Shown in pieces: positions 10,741 to 21,682 of a DNA stretch of 64,000 nucleotides. Below the pieces are notes generated by a model. It was not told the origin of the DNA. It made no database searches and saw only the letters and a program-made list of their open reading frames with translations. The DNA lies in the NCBI GenBank assembly GCA_008973525.1, contig WACJ01000218.1, forward strand, positions 248,001 to 312,000. Reading direction: 5' to 3'. The stretch comes from Stenopsyche tienmushanensis (Eukaryota > Arthropoda > Insecta > Trichoptera > Stenopsychidae). Position 1 is the stretch's first letter. Each line of letters starts with the position of its first letter. The translations under genes were made by a program, and so were the position numbers.

Positions 10741-11774
10741 GCCGTTATTGAAAAGTGAAGTATGTACATATCTCTGTTCAGTGGTTTTTATTGGTGTGAT
10801 AAATGTGTAAATCATTGATCATATGATTACCCGATGATTTATACGTGTGTGCAAATCGTTTTATTATTAATGGTACTATGAGAGTTTTTTGAACGGGTCA
10901 GCTATATTTGAAGCATCATAAAGCAGGCAATCTTATTATATATGCACGCTGTATGCAGAAATAAATGCTTTTTAAAACAAACAAAAAGCACTCAAATTCC
11001 ATCATCAGACATTAAAATCTTCGCGATGGTTCTTTTATTTCAAACGAGCCACGACGTGACCCAATAACTTTCGATGGTGTTTTTTTAGAGTTTTCACAAT
11101 TGCTTGAGGTTATTTTGGATGTGCTGACCTCATAATGATGATTTCGATTAAAAATTCCGACGACGCCATAAATCGGCGGATAATCCCCGGGATGCCCGTC
11201 GAGTTTGGGAATCAAGATCGATTGCTTACGTGCAAAATTGCCGATAGATTCGAATTGTATTCTGAGTGTTTTATGCGCGATTAAAAGGTTTCTTATCGAG
11301 TTATGGTTTTAGATGAGACCCTAGATGTTTGAATGCTTTTATTTGGATTTCCTGGAATCATGTAAATACAGTCAGTTCTCAACTCCCTCGACATACAATC
11401 GTTCGCTCTTATGACAAAAAGAAAATTCATAAAGAAGATAAACAAAAAACTACACAGATAAATTCGAATATTTTACTGTAATCGCTGAAAAATATTAGTT
11501 TATCAGGGATATCAGTAAATAATGAAAATATTCCAGAATATTTATTATAAATAAACATACTATGTATGTAATTATTTTCTTATATTGAGCTAATAATTAG
11601 CAACGAGGAAAAAATATTAACGCTCTACATACTTTTTATATGTATTATTTTTTGTATGAAATCCGACTTAAGTTCAAGGTGGCGAAACGGAACCCGTCAT
11701 AAGTAAAGAACTGACGGTATGCAATTAAAATTATGATTAACAAATGTAGTACCATTTGAGTCCTTTAAACTTAT
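10741..11774. other. Unique sequence, no gene seen
   Basis: Contains a 67-codon minus-strand frame at 11012-11215 without motifs, and AT-rich sequence from 11340. No shared repeat recognised. Confidence 0.5.
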
Positions 11775-11985
11775 TAACTACTTGTTATTACCCGGCATAC
11801 ATTGCAATGCGCCACGTCTTGCGTAACAAACTGGGTACACAAACAATATTTTTACTCTGCCTATGTTATTCCCGCAAGTGTAAACAATAAGTTGACAAAG
11901 TTTCATTGCAATCAGATCAACGGTATGGCAGCGCATTAAATATGGACAAACAAACATTGATTTTTATATATTAGATATACTTTCT
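11775..11985 (+). repeat. Retrotransposon-tail/SINE-like repeat K, copy 1
   Basis: It starts ACCCGGCATACATTGCAATG and ends ACAAACATTGATTTTTATAT plus ATTAGA. It aligns over about 200 bp with 21195-21425 (shared CTATGTTATTCCC, AAGTGTAAACA, GCGCATTAAATA and GGACAAACAAACATTG) and partly with 40205-40440. The layout, with a CCCGGCA head and a fixed 'GGACAAACAAACATT...TATATATTAGA' tail, is typical of RTE-derived 3' ends and SINEs in insects. No coding capacity. Confidence 0.65.
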
Positions 11986-12276
11986 TAACACATTTTAATC
12001 GGGGCACGTAGCTCTATATTTTTTTACAATTTGTACTGTAATACGGGATAATTAGTATTGTGTGTTGTATTGATTTAACGTAATGTATTGGGATAAATAT
12101 AAACTAAAAATTAAGAAGTGATGACAAAAAAAGTTTTTGCAAAAAGATGTCATATGCATATTTTACCGTGATTTTTTGGGAAATTCTCTTCATAGCGAGA
12201 TGTGCTTTCATTGAACTAATATAATCATTAATAATGTGTATAGTTAAAAAGTAGTAAAAATGTATTTTCATTCTGT
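11986..12276. other. AT-rich sequence, no gene seen
   Basis: Begins with CTTAACACATTTTAATCGGG. The motif TTAACACATTTT also occurs at 4065, 39766 and 56624, but no paired end was found here. Confidence 0.4.
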
Positions 12277-12840
12277 TAACTCGTTCGTCGCTGCGTCCAC
12301 TAGATACGCGCGACGGTCGTTTCCCCGTAGAGGCCCCGTCGCGTAATTTTGTATATGTATATAACATATAAAGTCATAAAATTATGTTTAAAGAATTTGT
12401 CTCATCTTTTTGTAACAAAGAGTAAACTTATTTCTAATAGATTTGCTCTGCGAATTTATATGAATTTCTAATCCGTTTTTTTTATTGTCACAATCATTCT
12501 CTTGCTAGAAATTCCCGGAATTTTCTGATTTGAGTATAAAAAAATACTGATATGCTTGCAGAAAAAGTATGCTTTTCAACCGAAGTGTTGAGGTAAGTGC
12601 AGTGAAATCTTAATAAAAAGTTTCCGAAAAGCAAATCTAGCGTCTCACTGTTACGTGTTTCTATAACGACTTACAAATGTTATCTTTACGAACGTCTTTC
12701 TATAATGTCTTCCAGACGATAACTGTCTAAATATCTTTCGAGATTGATCTCAAAACTTGCATTCCTACACTTTGTTTTCGTTAATTTAGTTAATGACTGA
12801 GTAATTGGTGAAGCTTATCGATCTAAGATAAATAACACCT
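12277..12840 (+). repeat. Dispersed repeat shared with 46316-46560
   Basis: 12277-12312 (AACTCGTTCGTCGCTGCGTC) matches 46317-46352. 12636-12770 matches 46388-46520 at roughly 85% (shared ACTGTCTAAATATC and AACTTGCATTCCTAC). The second copy has about 35 bp between the two blocks, while here about 320 bp intervene. The repeat also forms part of the piggyBac-like element at 45458, so this may be a relic of that longer element. No frame of note. Confidence 0.6.
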
Positions 12841-14489
12841 GAGTGAAAATGCGCCACATATCGTCTGTGTTTATCCCGTGCGTTATAATATTTCATCGCT
12901 ATTCCTTCTATTTACGCTCCGACTATCGAGAAACAAACCCTGTGAGAAATAACACAGATTCAGGCTGGGCGACGAGAGTGTTAATTTATTCAAAATTTTG
13001 CTTAAATATTGGGTCGTAGTTTTGAAGATATATATTTTCACAACCTGTGTTCAATTATGTCTCGATATAATTTCATACGCACCCGATTATAATGTGTTAA
13101 TCTTATGCTGTTTAAGTTAAACCATAATATTTAATCCATCATATCTAAGCATGATGATCGAAATTGTTGGAGAATTATATACATATTCGTCGTCATTCTT
13201 ATTGTTTAATTTTTTTGCACAGTAGTCTAGATTCTAGAATGTATTCATGTGCAGTTTTACAGTCTCAACATGACATAATTTGAATGGGAAGTATGTAATA
13301 AAAAATGATAAGTCCGTGACGGAGTGTTACACCGGAGTCAATTGAGTGACACTGGGGTGAGGCTGCGTTTATGTGTAGTGAAACACATGTCTGATGGATG
13401 TTATTCAATCTGTACTTCGTCAGATTAACACATCAATCTCATCCATCAATCAAAAGGAGAGTCGCTAGATTGATGAGATGGGGGCCTCTCGCTGAAGGAA
13501 TTCGGGAACAGTAGTTTCTACCGAGACAAACACGCCACTTAAACCACACATATACCCATTTTATGAATCATAAACGTGTTATTCTCGATGCGAAGTCGTC
13601 AAAATTATTTGCATCGATATGAAGATATGAAGTTTCTTCGCTATCTAAAATACTATGTGTCGCGTGTCGCAAGGGTCAAAACCAGTAGCTTGTTTAATGC
13701 ATATTTTTATAATGTTATTAATATTTATCAATCAGGCTAACATTTCCGATAAACATTCAACATGGATCTACATATTATCGACTACTCGAAGATAACAAAA
13801 TAAACATATGTATTATAAGGACTTACATCTTATCAACTACTTGAAGATAACACAATAAATATCAATGTCATGGTTCTTTCAGAAGCTATAAGTTATGATC
13901 AAAAGAAGCTAAGAAGGTGTTTTCATTCGAACTGTATTACTTCATAGGGGTTGACATTCAAGGATTTGGGAACCTGAGTAATAAATATTCCATGAGGTCT
14001 TAGTTTGGCAATGGACTGCTTGTGGCATACACATAATAATGATGGTAACATAGTATTGATAAAGCCTTATTAAAAACATTGAAGTATAAAAAAACATAAA
14101 TCGTGGGTTGTCTAACGCTCTTTTATGACAGGAGTTGTATGTTAACCATTTATTTGATTGTAAAAAAAATACAATACACATTTTTTTCGCCATATTCGCA
14201 TAATTGCCAACGATTAAATGCGCAAAATAGGCTTCGATTATTTTTTGTTGAAAAATAATTATATAAATTTAACCGTAATTAATGTCCTCCTACAGACTGT
14301 GATTCAGAATCAATTGAACGCTTAAGGTATTGTCCAGATTTTTTTTTAATTCGACAATTAAGCTGCTTAATTCAAAGCTTGTTCGACATGATCAAATATC
14401 ATTAAACGTTTGATTCTATTTATTTGTATAGATAATCTTAATATTATTCGTTTTATAATTTTGAAGTAAATATTGAGATTTTTACTAGC
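12841..14489. other. Unique sequence, no recognised gene
   Basis: Includes a near-direct repeat at 13760-13860 (TATCGACTACTCGAAGATAACA and TATCAACTACTTGAAGATAA, about 75 bp apart) and an 83-codon minus frame at 13942-14193 with no motif I recognise. Confidence 0.45.
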
Positions 14490-14870
14490 CCAGGAGCAGT
14501 AACTGTCTAATCTATGTATACATATATATAGTGTACATATATGTTTTTCAAATTGTTATAATTAACCTTTCGCTACCGGTGATGTATTTACTACACATCG
14601 ACTCTAATAATGGGAATATCGATATGAAATATAATTATTACGGAGTTCAAAATTTGTGTATTCCTCCGTAATGTAATTACGAATCACATCAAAGTATTTT
14701 AGTATATAAGTATTCATCTGCAGCGACAGAAATAAATAATTTGTCGGGAAATCGGGAATTTTGCGAGTTTTAGTCTGTGTCTCAGCAGATAGGAATATTA
14801 TCAGCCACATTGATGGTATTGTACGAAAATGGGCGCTCACGCGGTCATCAATTCGAACTGCATTTTTATC
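14490..14870 (+). mobile_element. hAT-family copy 4
   Basis: It starts inside the family at AGCAGTAACTGTCTAATC and runs through the conserved core to the start of the transposase segment. There the translation reads LYENGRSRGHQFELHFYLFL, which departs from the family after FEL. It lacks both termini. The minus-strand 110-codon frame here is a shadow of the repeat. Confidence 0.8.
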
Positions 14871-15374
14871 TTTTCTTAAATAATTAATGTTATTTTGAGA
14901 CATGTTTGCAAATGACGCTATATCGTTGTCCGGCATTAAGAGGGTTAAATTCGGACAGGGCTGTCAATGGGTGACTGAATTTGCAACAATCGTTAAAATA
15001 TAATGATTATTTCACAATAAAAATATGCATTTGCTATTAAATTAAAATTTTCAGATATTCCTCGTTATATAATGGCGATTGACACATTGACAGAAATTAA
15101 ACAGTTTTAAATGACGAGGAGCTTGGAAAAGCTTGATGTGCCAAGATCAGTTGGATTTTAAGTTGTAGACTAAACAAATGTGGATGAATGGCTTTACTCT
15201 CACACTGTTAAGGTCTCCATTGAAGGCCTCCTCGACGTGGAAAATGGTGTAAATATTGAAGTTATTGTTGGACCCATCAAGGAGTTACAATAAGCAGAAA
15301 GTTGAATTGATGAAAAAAGATGAACGATAAAAGTGCAAAGTTACCCGATAAGTTCATTGTTCATTGATTTGTTA
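14871..15374. other. Unique sequence with a possible decayed reading frame
   Basis: On the plus strand, 15109-15300 reads MTRSLEKLDVPRSVGF, stop, VVD, stop, TNVDEWLYSHTVKVSIEGLL and then DVENGVNIEVIVGPIKELQ before another stop. The charged, low-AT-bias composition looks more protein-like than nearby frames, but I do not recognise the family. Confidence 0.25.
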
Positions 15375-15845
15375 ACTCTACGAGTACGGAAATCTGGCGA
15401 CAGAGACAGGTGTTTTGCGTCTCATCGTATATGTACTCATATAGGTAGTAAAGTCGTGCTGTAAAGGCACCCATACACGTTTAAATGCTCGTTGAGAATT
15501 CGGAATCGAATGTACTGTACAAGGTATACATTTTCATAACCGTTTATTTATTGTATGGGTACCTCTTGTGTCATCTAATAAAAATATAAATGTACATAAA
15601 CATAAATTACAATACTATATTTTTCAAAAAGCACTTCTTTCTGATCACAATTCACTATGTCATTTTATTGCGAACCAAGTTTAAGAACAGTGTCTAGAAG
15701 TCGAAGCTCGATTTTTCGTGTTGTCTTGAGAACAGGCGTTTGTTTTGATAATTAAGATACTCGCATCATTTTTATCGTTGATAATTTTGTTATTCCCCCT
15801 TGACTGTTCTGGAATGGCGTCATTAGCCGAGTATCATCACCCTTT
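15375..15845 (+). repeat. C-type repeat, copy 3
   Basis: 15385-15425 matches the start of copy 1 (ACAGAGACAGGTGTTTTGCG). 15670-15840 matches its body (TTTGTTTTGATAATTAAGAT, TATTCCCCCTTGACTGTTCT). 15425-15480 matches 8770-8830 in reverse. About 190 bp between the two matching parts is unrelated to the other copies. Confidence 0.6.
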
Positions 15846-17517
15846 ACAAGATCATGTAAGCCGGAAATCGAATATTTATCAATTCGAAGAGAAACTCAAG
15901 AATCAGCATATATAGACGATTCGTCATTGTGTTTGAAAATTATATGCAAATAAATAATCGCATCATGGCTGAATGTTCTGAATGTGCTTCATCAGTATCA
16001 CAGTCAATAATCGCCATGTACGTATTGTTTGTTCTAGTTGATGCATTCATCTGCGTTTTGTGTGCGCATAGCAAAGATAACACTGAAGTGCACCGTGTTG
16101 TTTGTGCGAGGCTCAATTAGGATTTCCCGAAGTTTGCAGATCTTGCATAAATGTTTAGCGTGTTGCTATTTTTTGATGACGCTGATTGATCTTATTAAAT
16201 CTGCATTTTTATTGTCGTCTGTGTTTGTTTACTGAGTATACATTTTTTCCGGGCTTACCTCATCCGATAATATCTCATGTTTCTATGATGGAAGACGTAA
16301 GATGACGCCATTGGGACATCTCGAACAAAAGTCTGAGATTTATCCGTACACAATGCGAATTCATTAGCCGTTGTCCGCTGTGGGAATTGATTGAATCGTA
16401 GCGAATTTATCGTTGCGATTTTCTTTTTTGTCGATGCTTTTTTAAGGCATGATTTAAGTTTTTGGATATTTGATGATGGATATTGGTTAAAAAAAAGTAT
16501 TTGCATATAGCATTGACTATGTGTTAATTTATTGGATATTTAAAAATATCAATACTAGAATCGTCGTGTTTACAGATGGAATTAACATAGGAGACGTGAA
16601 GAAATTTATAGCTCCTCGGACCTATTTGTATAATGAAGTGTTGAAGTTTTGTCTGAATTAAGAACTACTCGCCCTTCATTAATATTCATCAATTATAGGA
16701 AGAGAGAGTTGGGCTTGAAAATAATTGGGAAAGACGCGATGTCATTGCATTTGTACTTACATAAGATTTTTATGTTGGTCGTAAAGAACTGACCTTCGTA
16801 TGGACCTAGCCACTTAAATGCCAATTGTAATGGAAAACAACGCTTTGTATAAAGGTCTCGTGTGTTCTTCTAAATGGAAGAACCATTACAAATCAATTGT
16901 TGCTTTGGGAATACATATATTTTTAAAAACAACAATGCACTGCAACGAATAACGATGATGTAATTCCTATTGAGATGAATTAAGGTTCTTAATTGAAACG
17001 CCCGCAACGATCCACATGTGGTTCGCTTTTCAGTGTTGGACTCCATGTAGCTTATGGACGTCGGCCTCCTGAGGTCTTCGACGATTTTTATAAGAGAAAT
17101 TCCTCCGAGCTGGACCTTTGGGCCTTCATCGAACGCCCCGGGCTTTGTTTCAATTATACGGTCTCGGTACGCAGAACGACTCCGAGCGTGACTTACGGGC
17201 GGACCGACGGAACTTTCACGCCGTGCCAGACGAGGCCGTTACTTTTGGTACTTGCGGTATCTGTAGATAGATAAAAATGAAAATTTCTACTTGCATCTGT
17301 TTTGTTGTGGATGCATCAGCAAGCCGCCTTTCTATTTTCTTCCTTTTCGTGATTCGCAAGCTTTCTCTTTTGATATCGATGCAATTTCCTTGTGGAAATT
17401 TATGCACGGTTATGAAACGCCATGAATATCTTTAATAATCCACTATCAAAATATACGACTTTGAACCTTTTGTATAAAGGTTAAATAAAGTATGCTAATG
17501 TTACTTTGTTTGATTCG
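15846..17517. other. Unique sequence, no recognised gene
   Basis: A GC-rich block at 17030-17230 carries a 93-codon plus-strand frame (16993-17274). Its translation has no domain or family motif I recognise. Frames at 15929-16235 and 16255-16506 overlap and lack motifs. Confidence 0.4.
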
Positions 17518-17521
17518 TTAA

Positions 17522-17882
17522 CCCTTTGAGCAGTGAGCTAATTTTAAATCATCATAAACTTAGATGCTATATTTGCATGTCCGCCACTTATCATCCGTAC
17601 AAATCCACTTATCTCTCAGGACCGCGCAGCGTGTATAAAACTTGTATATAAATAAATAAACACTGTCAATAGCACACTATATTAAGTAATTAGTTGATAA
17701 ATTTGGGTTAACGATCTATACAATCTTATGATGTACGCAAGATACTCTCTCCGTCTGTTTCTCTCCAAACTCAATATACAAGACACTTTCTGTCTCTGTT
17801 TGTCTCCGAGCTTAACGTGTAGGAATGCTCTTTCTGAATCATTGGAATTCGGATACAACATTATGTCTTACCTCTTTAAAGG
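17522..17882 (-). mobile_element. piggyBac-like TTAA element family G, copy at 17522
   Basis: CCCTTTGAGCAGTGAG follows TTAA at 17518-17521. The mirror-image end is seen at 21663-21678 and a variant (CTCACTCCTCAAAAGG) at 49594-49609. The interior matches other copies in reverse: the 'sequence TCTCAGGACCGCGCAGCGTG', GGGTTAACGATCTATACAAT and GCTCTTTCTGAATCATTGGA. The other end, CCTCTTTAAAGG near 17882, is diverged and its TTAA is not intact. The 69-codon frame inside is a shadow. Confidence 0.72.
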
Positions 17883-18168
17883 ATTATTATTTTTTTTTTT
17901 CTTCCTTATGTTCTTTGATGCGTGTATGTACAAATAAAAGGAAATTAAACATAAGTGCTATGCGGGTTTAGTCAAAACAATTAGTATTACGAAAGTTATC
18001 AGATACATCGACGAATGAAGTGTTTTCTAGTCGTGTATGTATTAAGATTTCTTGGAAGAAGTTGTTAACACAAATTGTTGACAATCAAATCTATTATAAA
18101 AATTATAATCGAGAAGAGATTAATTAGTCTTTTAGCCATTTCATGGAAAATTTGATGTTGATGTACAT
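17883..18168. other. Unique AT-rich sequence
   Basis: Nothing recognised. Confidence 0.4.
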
Positions 18169-18517
18169 CAGAAGTAATCAACCTTTTTATTCCTACCGCC
18201 CAATAATTTAACTTTGTAAGTAGTAAATTTATCTAACTACTCAATAGCAAACTATCAACGTACTTGTAATTTTGAAGTGAAGGCTTAGTAAAAATATGTA
18301 GTTAAATTTATCTTTTTAATAATATTTTGCAGATATAAAATTATAAAATCTTTCTAACTTGAAACCGTTTATCCATATCCAATTTCAGCTCGTTAAGGTG
18401 GTTACTGAATCTTTCAATCTCCTCTGGAGTTATAACAACGTGACAATACCCCTACCGCCTACCATAAAAGCTTGAAGATCCATCAGTGGGCGGTAGGGAC
18501 CAGATTGACTATCATTG
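18169..18517. mobile_element. hAT-like MITE with CCTACCGCCC ends
   Basis: The left arm CAGAAGTAATCAACC, about 10 bp on, reaches CCTACCGCCCA; the right arm, read inward from 18517, is CAATGATAGTCAATC then CCTACCGCCCACTG. The inverted ends are similar over about 34 bp. Flanking 8-mers ATGTACAT and AAGTATGT agree at 5 of 8 positions, compatible with a decayed 8-bp duplication. The interior is AT-rich and non-coding. A partial CCTACCGCCTACC lies just inside the right end. Confidence 0.5.
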
Positions 18518-18626
18518 AAGTATGTGATGTTCAATCTTTATTTAAATAATACGGCGAGTCCTTAACTAACGAAGAGCTACGAGAATTGGAATACCATACC
18601 ATGCCTCAATAAGACGAAGATTGGTA

Positions 18627-18720
18627 ACGGAATATTTGACAATTTTATTTAATAAACGTAACGCAAAATCAAACGATTATTCAACATTCCTCCGTTAATC
18701 GCGACCCTCGTTATTCGCAG
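18627..18720. mobile_element. Tigger/pogo-like element end, copy 1
   Basis: TCCGTTAATCGCGACCCTCG runs to a CAG terminus at 18720 followed by TA. It aligns with 30612-30755 (shared TAATAAACGTA and CCGTTAATCGCGA). Termini ending in CAG with TA duplications and TTAATCGCGG-type repeats are typical of Tigger/pogo-like elements. The left end is not recognisable. Confidence 0.45.
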
Positions 18721-19132
18721 TAATAAAACGATAATTGTTCCCATAACAATTACATTTTATTTTATGTTTCCTATTATATCCGTGGGAAGTTTCATAAAAA
18801 CACGTCAAATAATTAGATCGTGATTAGCTTGATATATACACATGATGTATTTATCTCCCATTTAACAAAAATAATTAGATAATATCTTTAATAAATAATT
18901 TTTAAAATGTAGTCGCCTTAGCACATTACTTTCATATTTGAACCACTTTCATGCCAGGAGTCATGATCGATGAAATCAAATAAATCTTCAGTTTCAAGAG
19001 GAAAGCATATGATCGAATTATCTCATCGGCGATGACGGATGTGCGGATCTTAAATCTTGATTTTCATGCGATGTGTTACAATTTTAAGAACATGCAACTC
19101 ATATGAGCAATCGATCTTATGATCAGTGTTTG
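18721..19132. other. Unique AT-rich sequence
   Basis: Nothing recognised. Confidence 0.4.
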
Positions 19133-19134
19133 TA

Positions 19135-20056
19135 TTAGGGTGTCCCATAAGTTTCTTTCGTTTTCATATTAAGAAAAAAATAAACAATAATTTGTATTGC
19201 ATCTAAATTTATTGAATAATATATGATCGATTCTGTTCTATTATCTTTCTCCATCTCTCCGGAAGCCTCATAATGCCTTCTTGCCAAAATTTCCCAGGTT
19301 TGTTGGCAAAATATTGATCAAGGTACATTTATATATTATTTTATGAATTAAAATTTTTACCACGTAAAGATTTTTTCAATGAAAGAAATAAATAATAATC
19401 TGAAGGGGCAATGTCCGGAGAGTATGGAAGATGAGGTAAAGCATCCCAGTCAAATGATAATAATTTATTTTTGACCAGCAAAGATACATGAGGCTTGGCG
19501 TTATCGTGATGAAAAACAACGCCTCGTCTGTTCGCTAATTCTGGCCGTTTTCTGACAATTGCATCCTTTGGATTGTCTAGTTGGAAATAATATTTTGTTG
19601 AATTGATAGTTTCACCTTGCTGAAGTAGCTCATAATAAACTACTCCCTTCCAGTCCCACCAAATGCATAGCAAAACTTTTTTTGGGTGAATAGTCTTAGC
19701 TACAGTTAAAGTTTCTGTACCCTTGGTCCAAGATCGTTCACGTTTGATATTCTCATAGAGTATCCAACTTTCATCTCCAGTGACAAGTCTCTTAAAAAAA
19801 GGTTGGCTATTATGTCGTTGGAGTAGAAGATCGCATGTTGAAATACGCTGAAATTTATTTGAGTCAGTCAGTTCATGAGGAAGCCACACATCTGAACGAT
19901 TGATGTAGCCCAATTTTGTCAGATGATTATGGACGGATGTTCGTGGAATTTCTAACTTGTTAACTATTTCGCGAACAGTATATTGCGGGTTTTCTTCAAC
20001 CATGGCTATGATTAGATCTGTGTTCATTCGCGAAAGAAACTTATGGGACAACCTAA
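19135..20056 (-). mobile_element. Mariner element, 5'-deleted lineage, copy 1 (922 bp)
   Basis: The ends are TTAGGGTGTCCCATAAGTTT at 19135 and, read inward from 20056, TTAGGTTGTCCCATAAGTTT. TA flanks at 19133-19134 and 20057-20058. At about 0.92 kb it is shorter than a normal mariner (about 1.3 kb). The terminal repeat on the 5' side runs straight into the transposase frame, so the 5' leader and first part of the gene are absent. The copy at 53199 (927 bp) has the same structure and the fragment at 32685 the same 5' junction. Confidence 0.9.
19209..20027 (-). pseudogene. Mariner transposase, N-terminally truncated, two late stops
   Basis: Cut-and-paste transposase of the mariner family. Counting from the ATG at 20025-20027 (MNTDLIIAMVEENPQYTV), a second helix-turn-helix lies at about residues 16-43, the linker motif WLPHELT at 48-54, and the catalytic residues in VTGDESW (D85), FHHDNAKPH (D175) and YSPDIAPSD (D210). 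The D175-D210 spacing is 34 residues, the D,D34D signature. A normal protein is about 345 residues and begins with another helix-turn-helix, which is missing; the upstream in-frame TTG lies in the terminal repeat. Two stops after GKNFNS (TAA near 19341 and another four codons on) cut off about 45 C-terminal residues that the copy at 53274 partly preserves. Confidence 0.9.
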
Positions 20057-20058
20057 TA

Positions 20059-21194
20059 CATCATTTGTAATAATTTACATCAATGCAATTGTCTCAATTT
20101 TCTTTTGATCATTTTTTTCCCTTTGGAAGCTCCAAACCCATTATAACAGGTAGAGGAGATATTGATGTTATCCAAATGCTAAAATGTGGATTGCTTGAAA
20201 AATATATAGATACATTCGAACGAGAACCTGATCCTTGTTCGCAGTACATAATTTGTTGGGGCGATATTTTTTGTTTGATTTATGATCGAACCAATACAAA
20301 AGTGATACAATTACGGTCCACTTTTAGTTGTCGATATTCCTACGCATGCATTAATTCTGGTCGCCGATTGCTCAAATCGGATGTTTTGTTTATAACCGGT
20401 TTAGAGATAGCCAAGATCCAGATCATCAAATCTCAAATCATACAGAACAACAAATCGGAAACAGAGCAGACAGTAAACTGCGAAGCGGCAAGTATGCGGA
20501 TTGAGATTTGAAATTCGCGCAATTTGCAAATATACGGTCGTAAACGAGGAGCGTTCTATTTCAAGTGGAAGGAGAATTATCGCGCAGGAAATTCGCTCTC
20601 CCATTGATGTTTATGTTACTAAGTCATCTCTTAGAAGGCTATAAATTCTTTAGTCGTTACGTTTTATGGCGCGTTGAAGTGAAACATAATTCTTGTTAAA
20701 CGTCAGACCGGACTGAATCGATTTGATAAATTGTTACAGAGGAGATGTTTTCGATTTGTGTAATGTTAGAGCGTAATCCCGAAATAATAAATGACTGTGC
20801 TCGAGCATAGCTGGAGCTGGAGCTATGATCGTATGTGCAACGGCTTATTGCGCATTACATGCACTCGACTGGTGTTTACATTGGACCTACATCTATGTAC
20901 CTTGTTCTGATCGTACGATAAAGAAGCCAAGATAATATGCAGCTTAATTGAAATGATGAAAATCGCTTCAAATGCATCGCTTAAGTCCTAAATCCCAACT
21001 TAAAACAGTGCAATTATAGTCGAATATGTGTTACATGTTATTTAGCAATATACCAAGAAATAATGCTTTTTGAAGCGAATTTTGTACAGGCACGATATGG
21101 TAAATTGGCTTGAACGTCACGAAAAATGAAACTTCAATTAGTAAACGTGTGTTTGTCTTGTGACGTAACATAAAGCAATCACTAGATCAGCAGC
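20059..21194. other. Unique sequence with a 142-codon open frame
   Basis: The plus-strand frame 20083-20511 starts just outside the mariner end. Its translation has no signal peptide, domain or motif that I recognise, and its composition follows the AT-rich background. Likely a chance frame. Nothing else supported. Confidence 0.3.
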
Positions 21195-21425
21195 AAGGCG
21201 TTTTTATTATATAATAGCGAATACCCGGCATTTCATTTCATTCATTTCACCAGACCAATATGCGCCAACATGGTGCATCCATACAGTATTTTTACCATTC
21301 CTATGTTATTCCCACAAGTGTAAACAGTAATTTGACAGAGTTTTATCGCAATCGGATGAACGGTATGGAAGCGCATTAAATACGGACAAACAAACATTGA
21401 TTTTTATATATTAGACTTATAAGAT
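21195..21425 (+). repeat. Retrotransposon-tail/SINE-like repeat K, copy 2
   Basis: It begins near AATAGCGAATACCCGGCATT and ends GGACAAACAAACATTG followed by TATATATTAGA. It matches 11775-11985 and, in the TTCACCAGACCAATATGCGC block, 40345-40440. The family G element at 21430 follows directly after its tail. Confidence 0.65.
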
Positions 21426-21429
21426 TTCA

Positions 21430-21678
21430 CAACACAATAGATCGTTAACCCAAATTTATCGACTAATAATGATGTGTGAATGATATAATTAATTAATTTC
21501 AAGTGTATTGTTTATGTTTACCTGAAGTAATGACCGATTATTTTGTGATATTGACAGTGTTTATTTATTCACGTACAAGCTTCATACACGCTGCGATGGT
21601 CCTAACAGATAAGTGGCAGATATGGAAATATAGCAATTAAGTTTATGATTATTTTAAATTAACTCACTATTCAAAGGG
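21430..21678 (+). mobile_element. piggyBac-like family G, copy at 21430
   Basis: It contains ATCGTTAACCCAAATTTATC, GACTAATAATGATGTGTGAA and AAGCTTCATACACGCTGCG, and ends in AACTCACTATTCAAAGGG beside TTAA (21679-21682). Relative to the copy at 49088, the left end is missing; it joins the K repeat at its left edge. Confidence 0.7.
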
Positions 21679-21682
21679 TTAA

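Noticed and set aside
14604..14936. 110-codon minus-strand open frame as a gene
   Set aside because: It lies in hAT copy 4 and reads the complement of the family's conserved core; other copies do not keep the frame.
20083..20511. 142-codon frame next to the mariner as a captured or host gene
   Set aside because: No motif, background composition, and it starts only 25 bp outside the insertion; most likely a chance frame.
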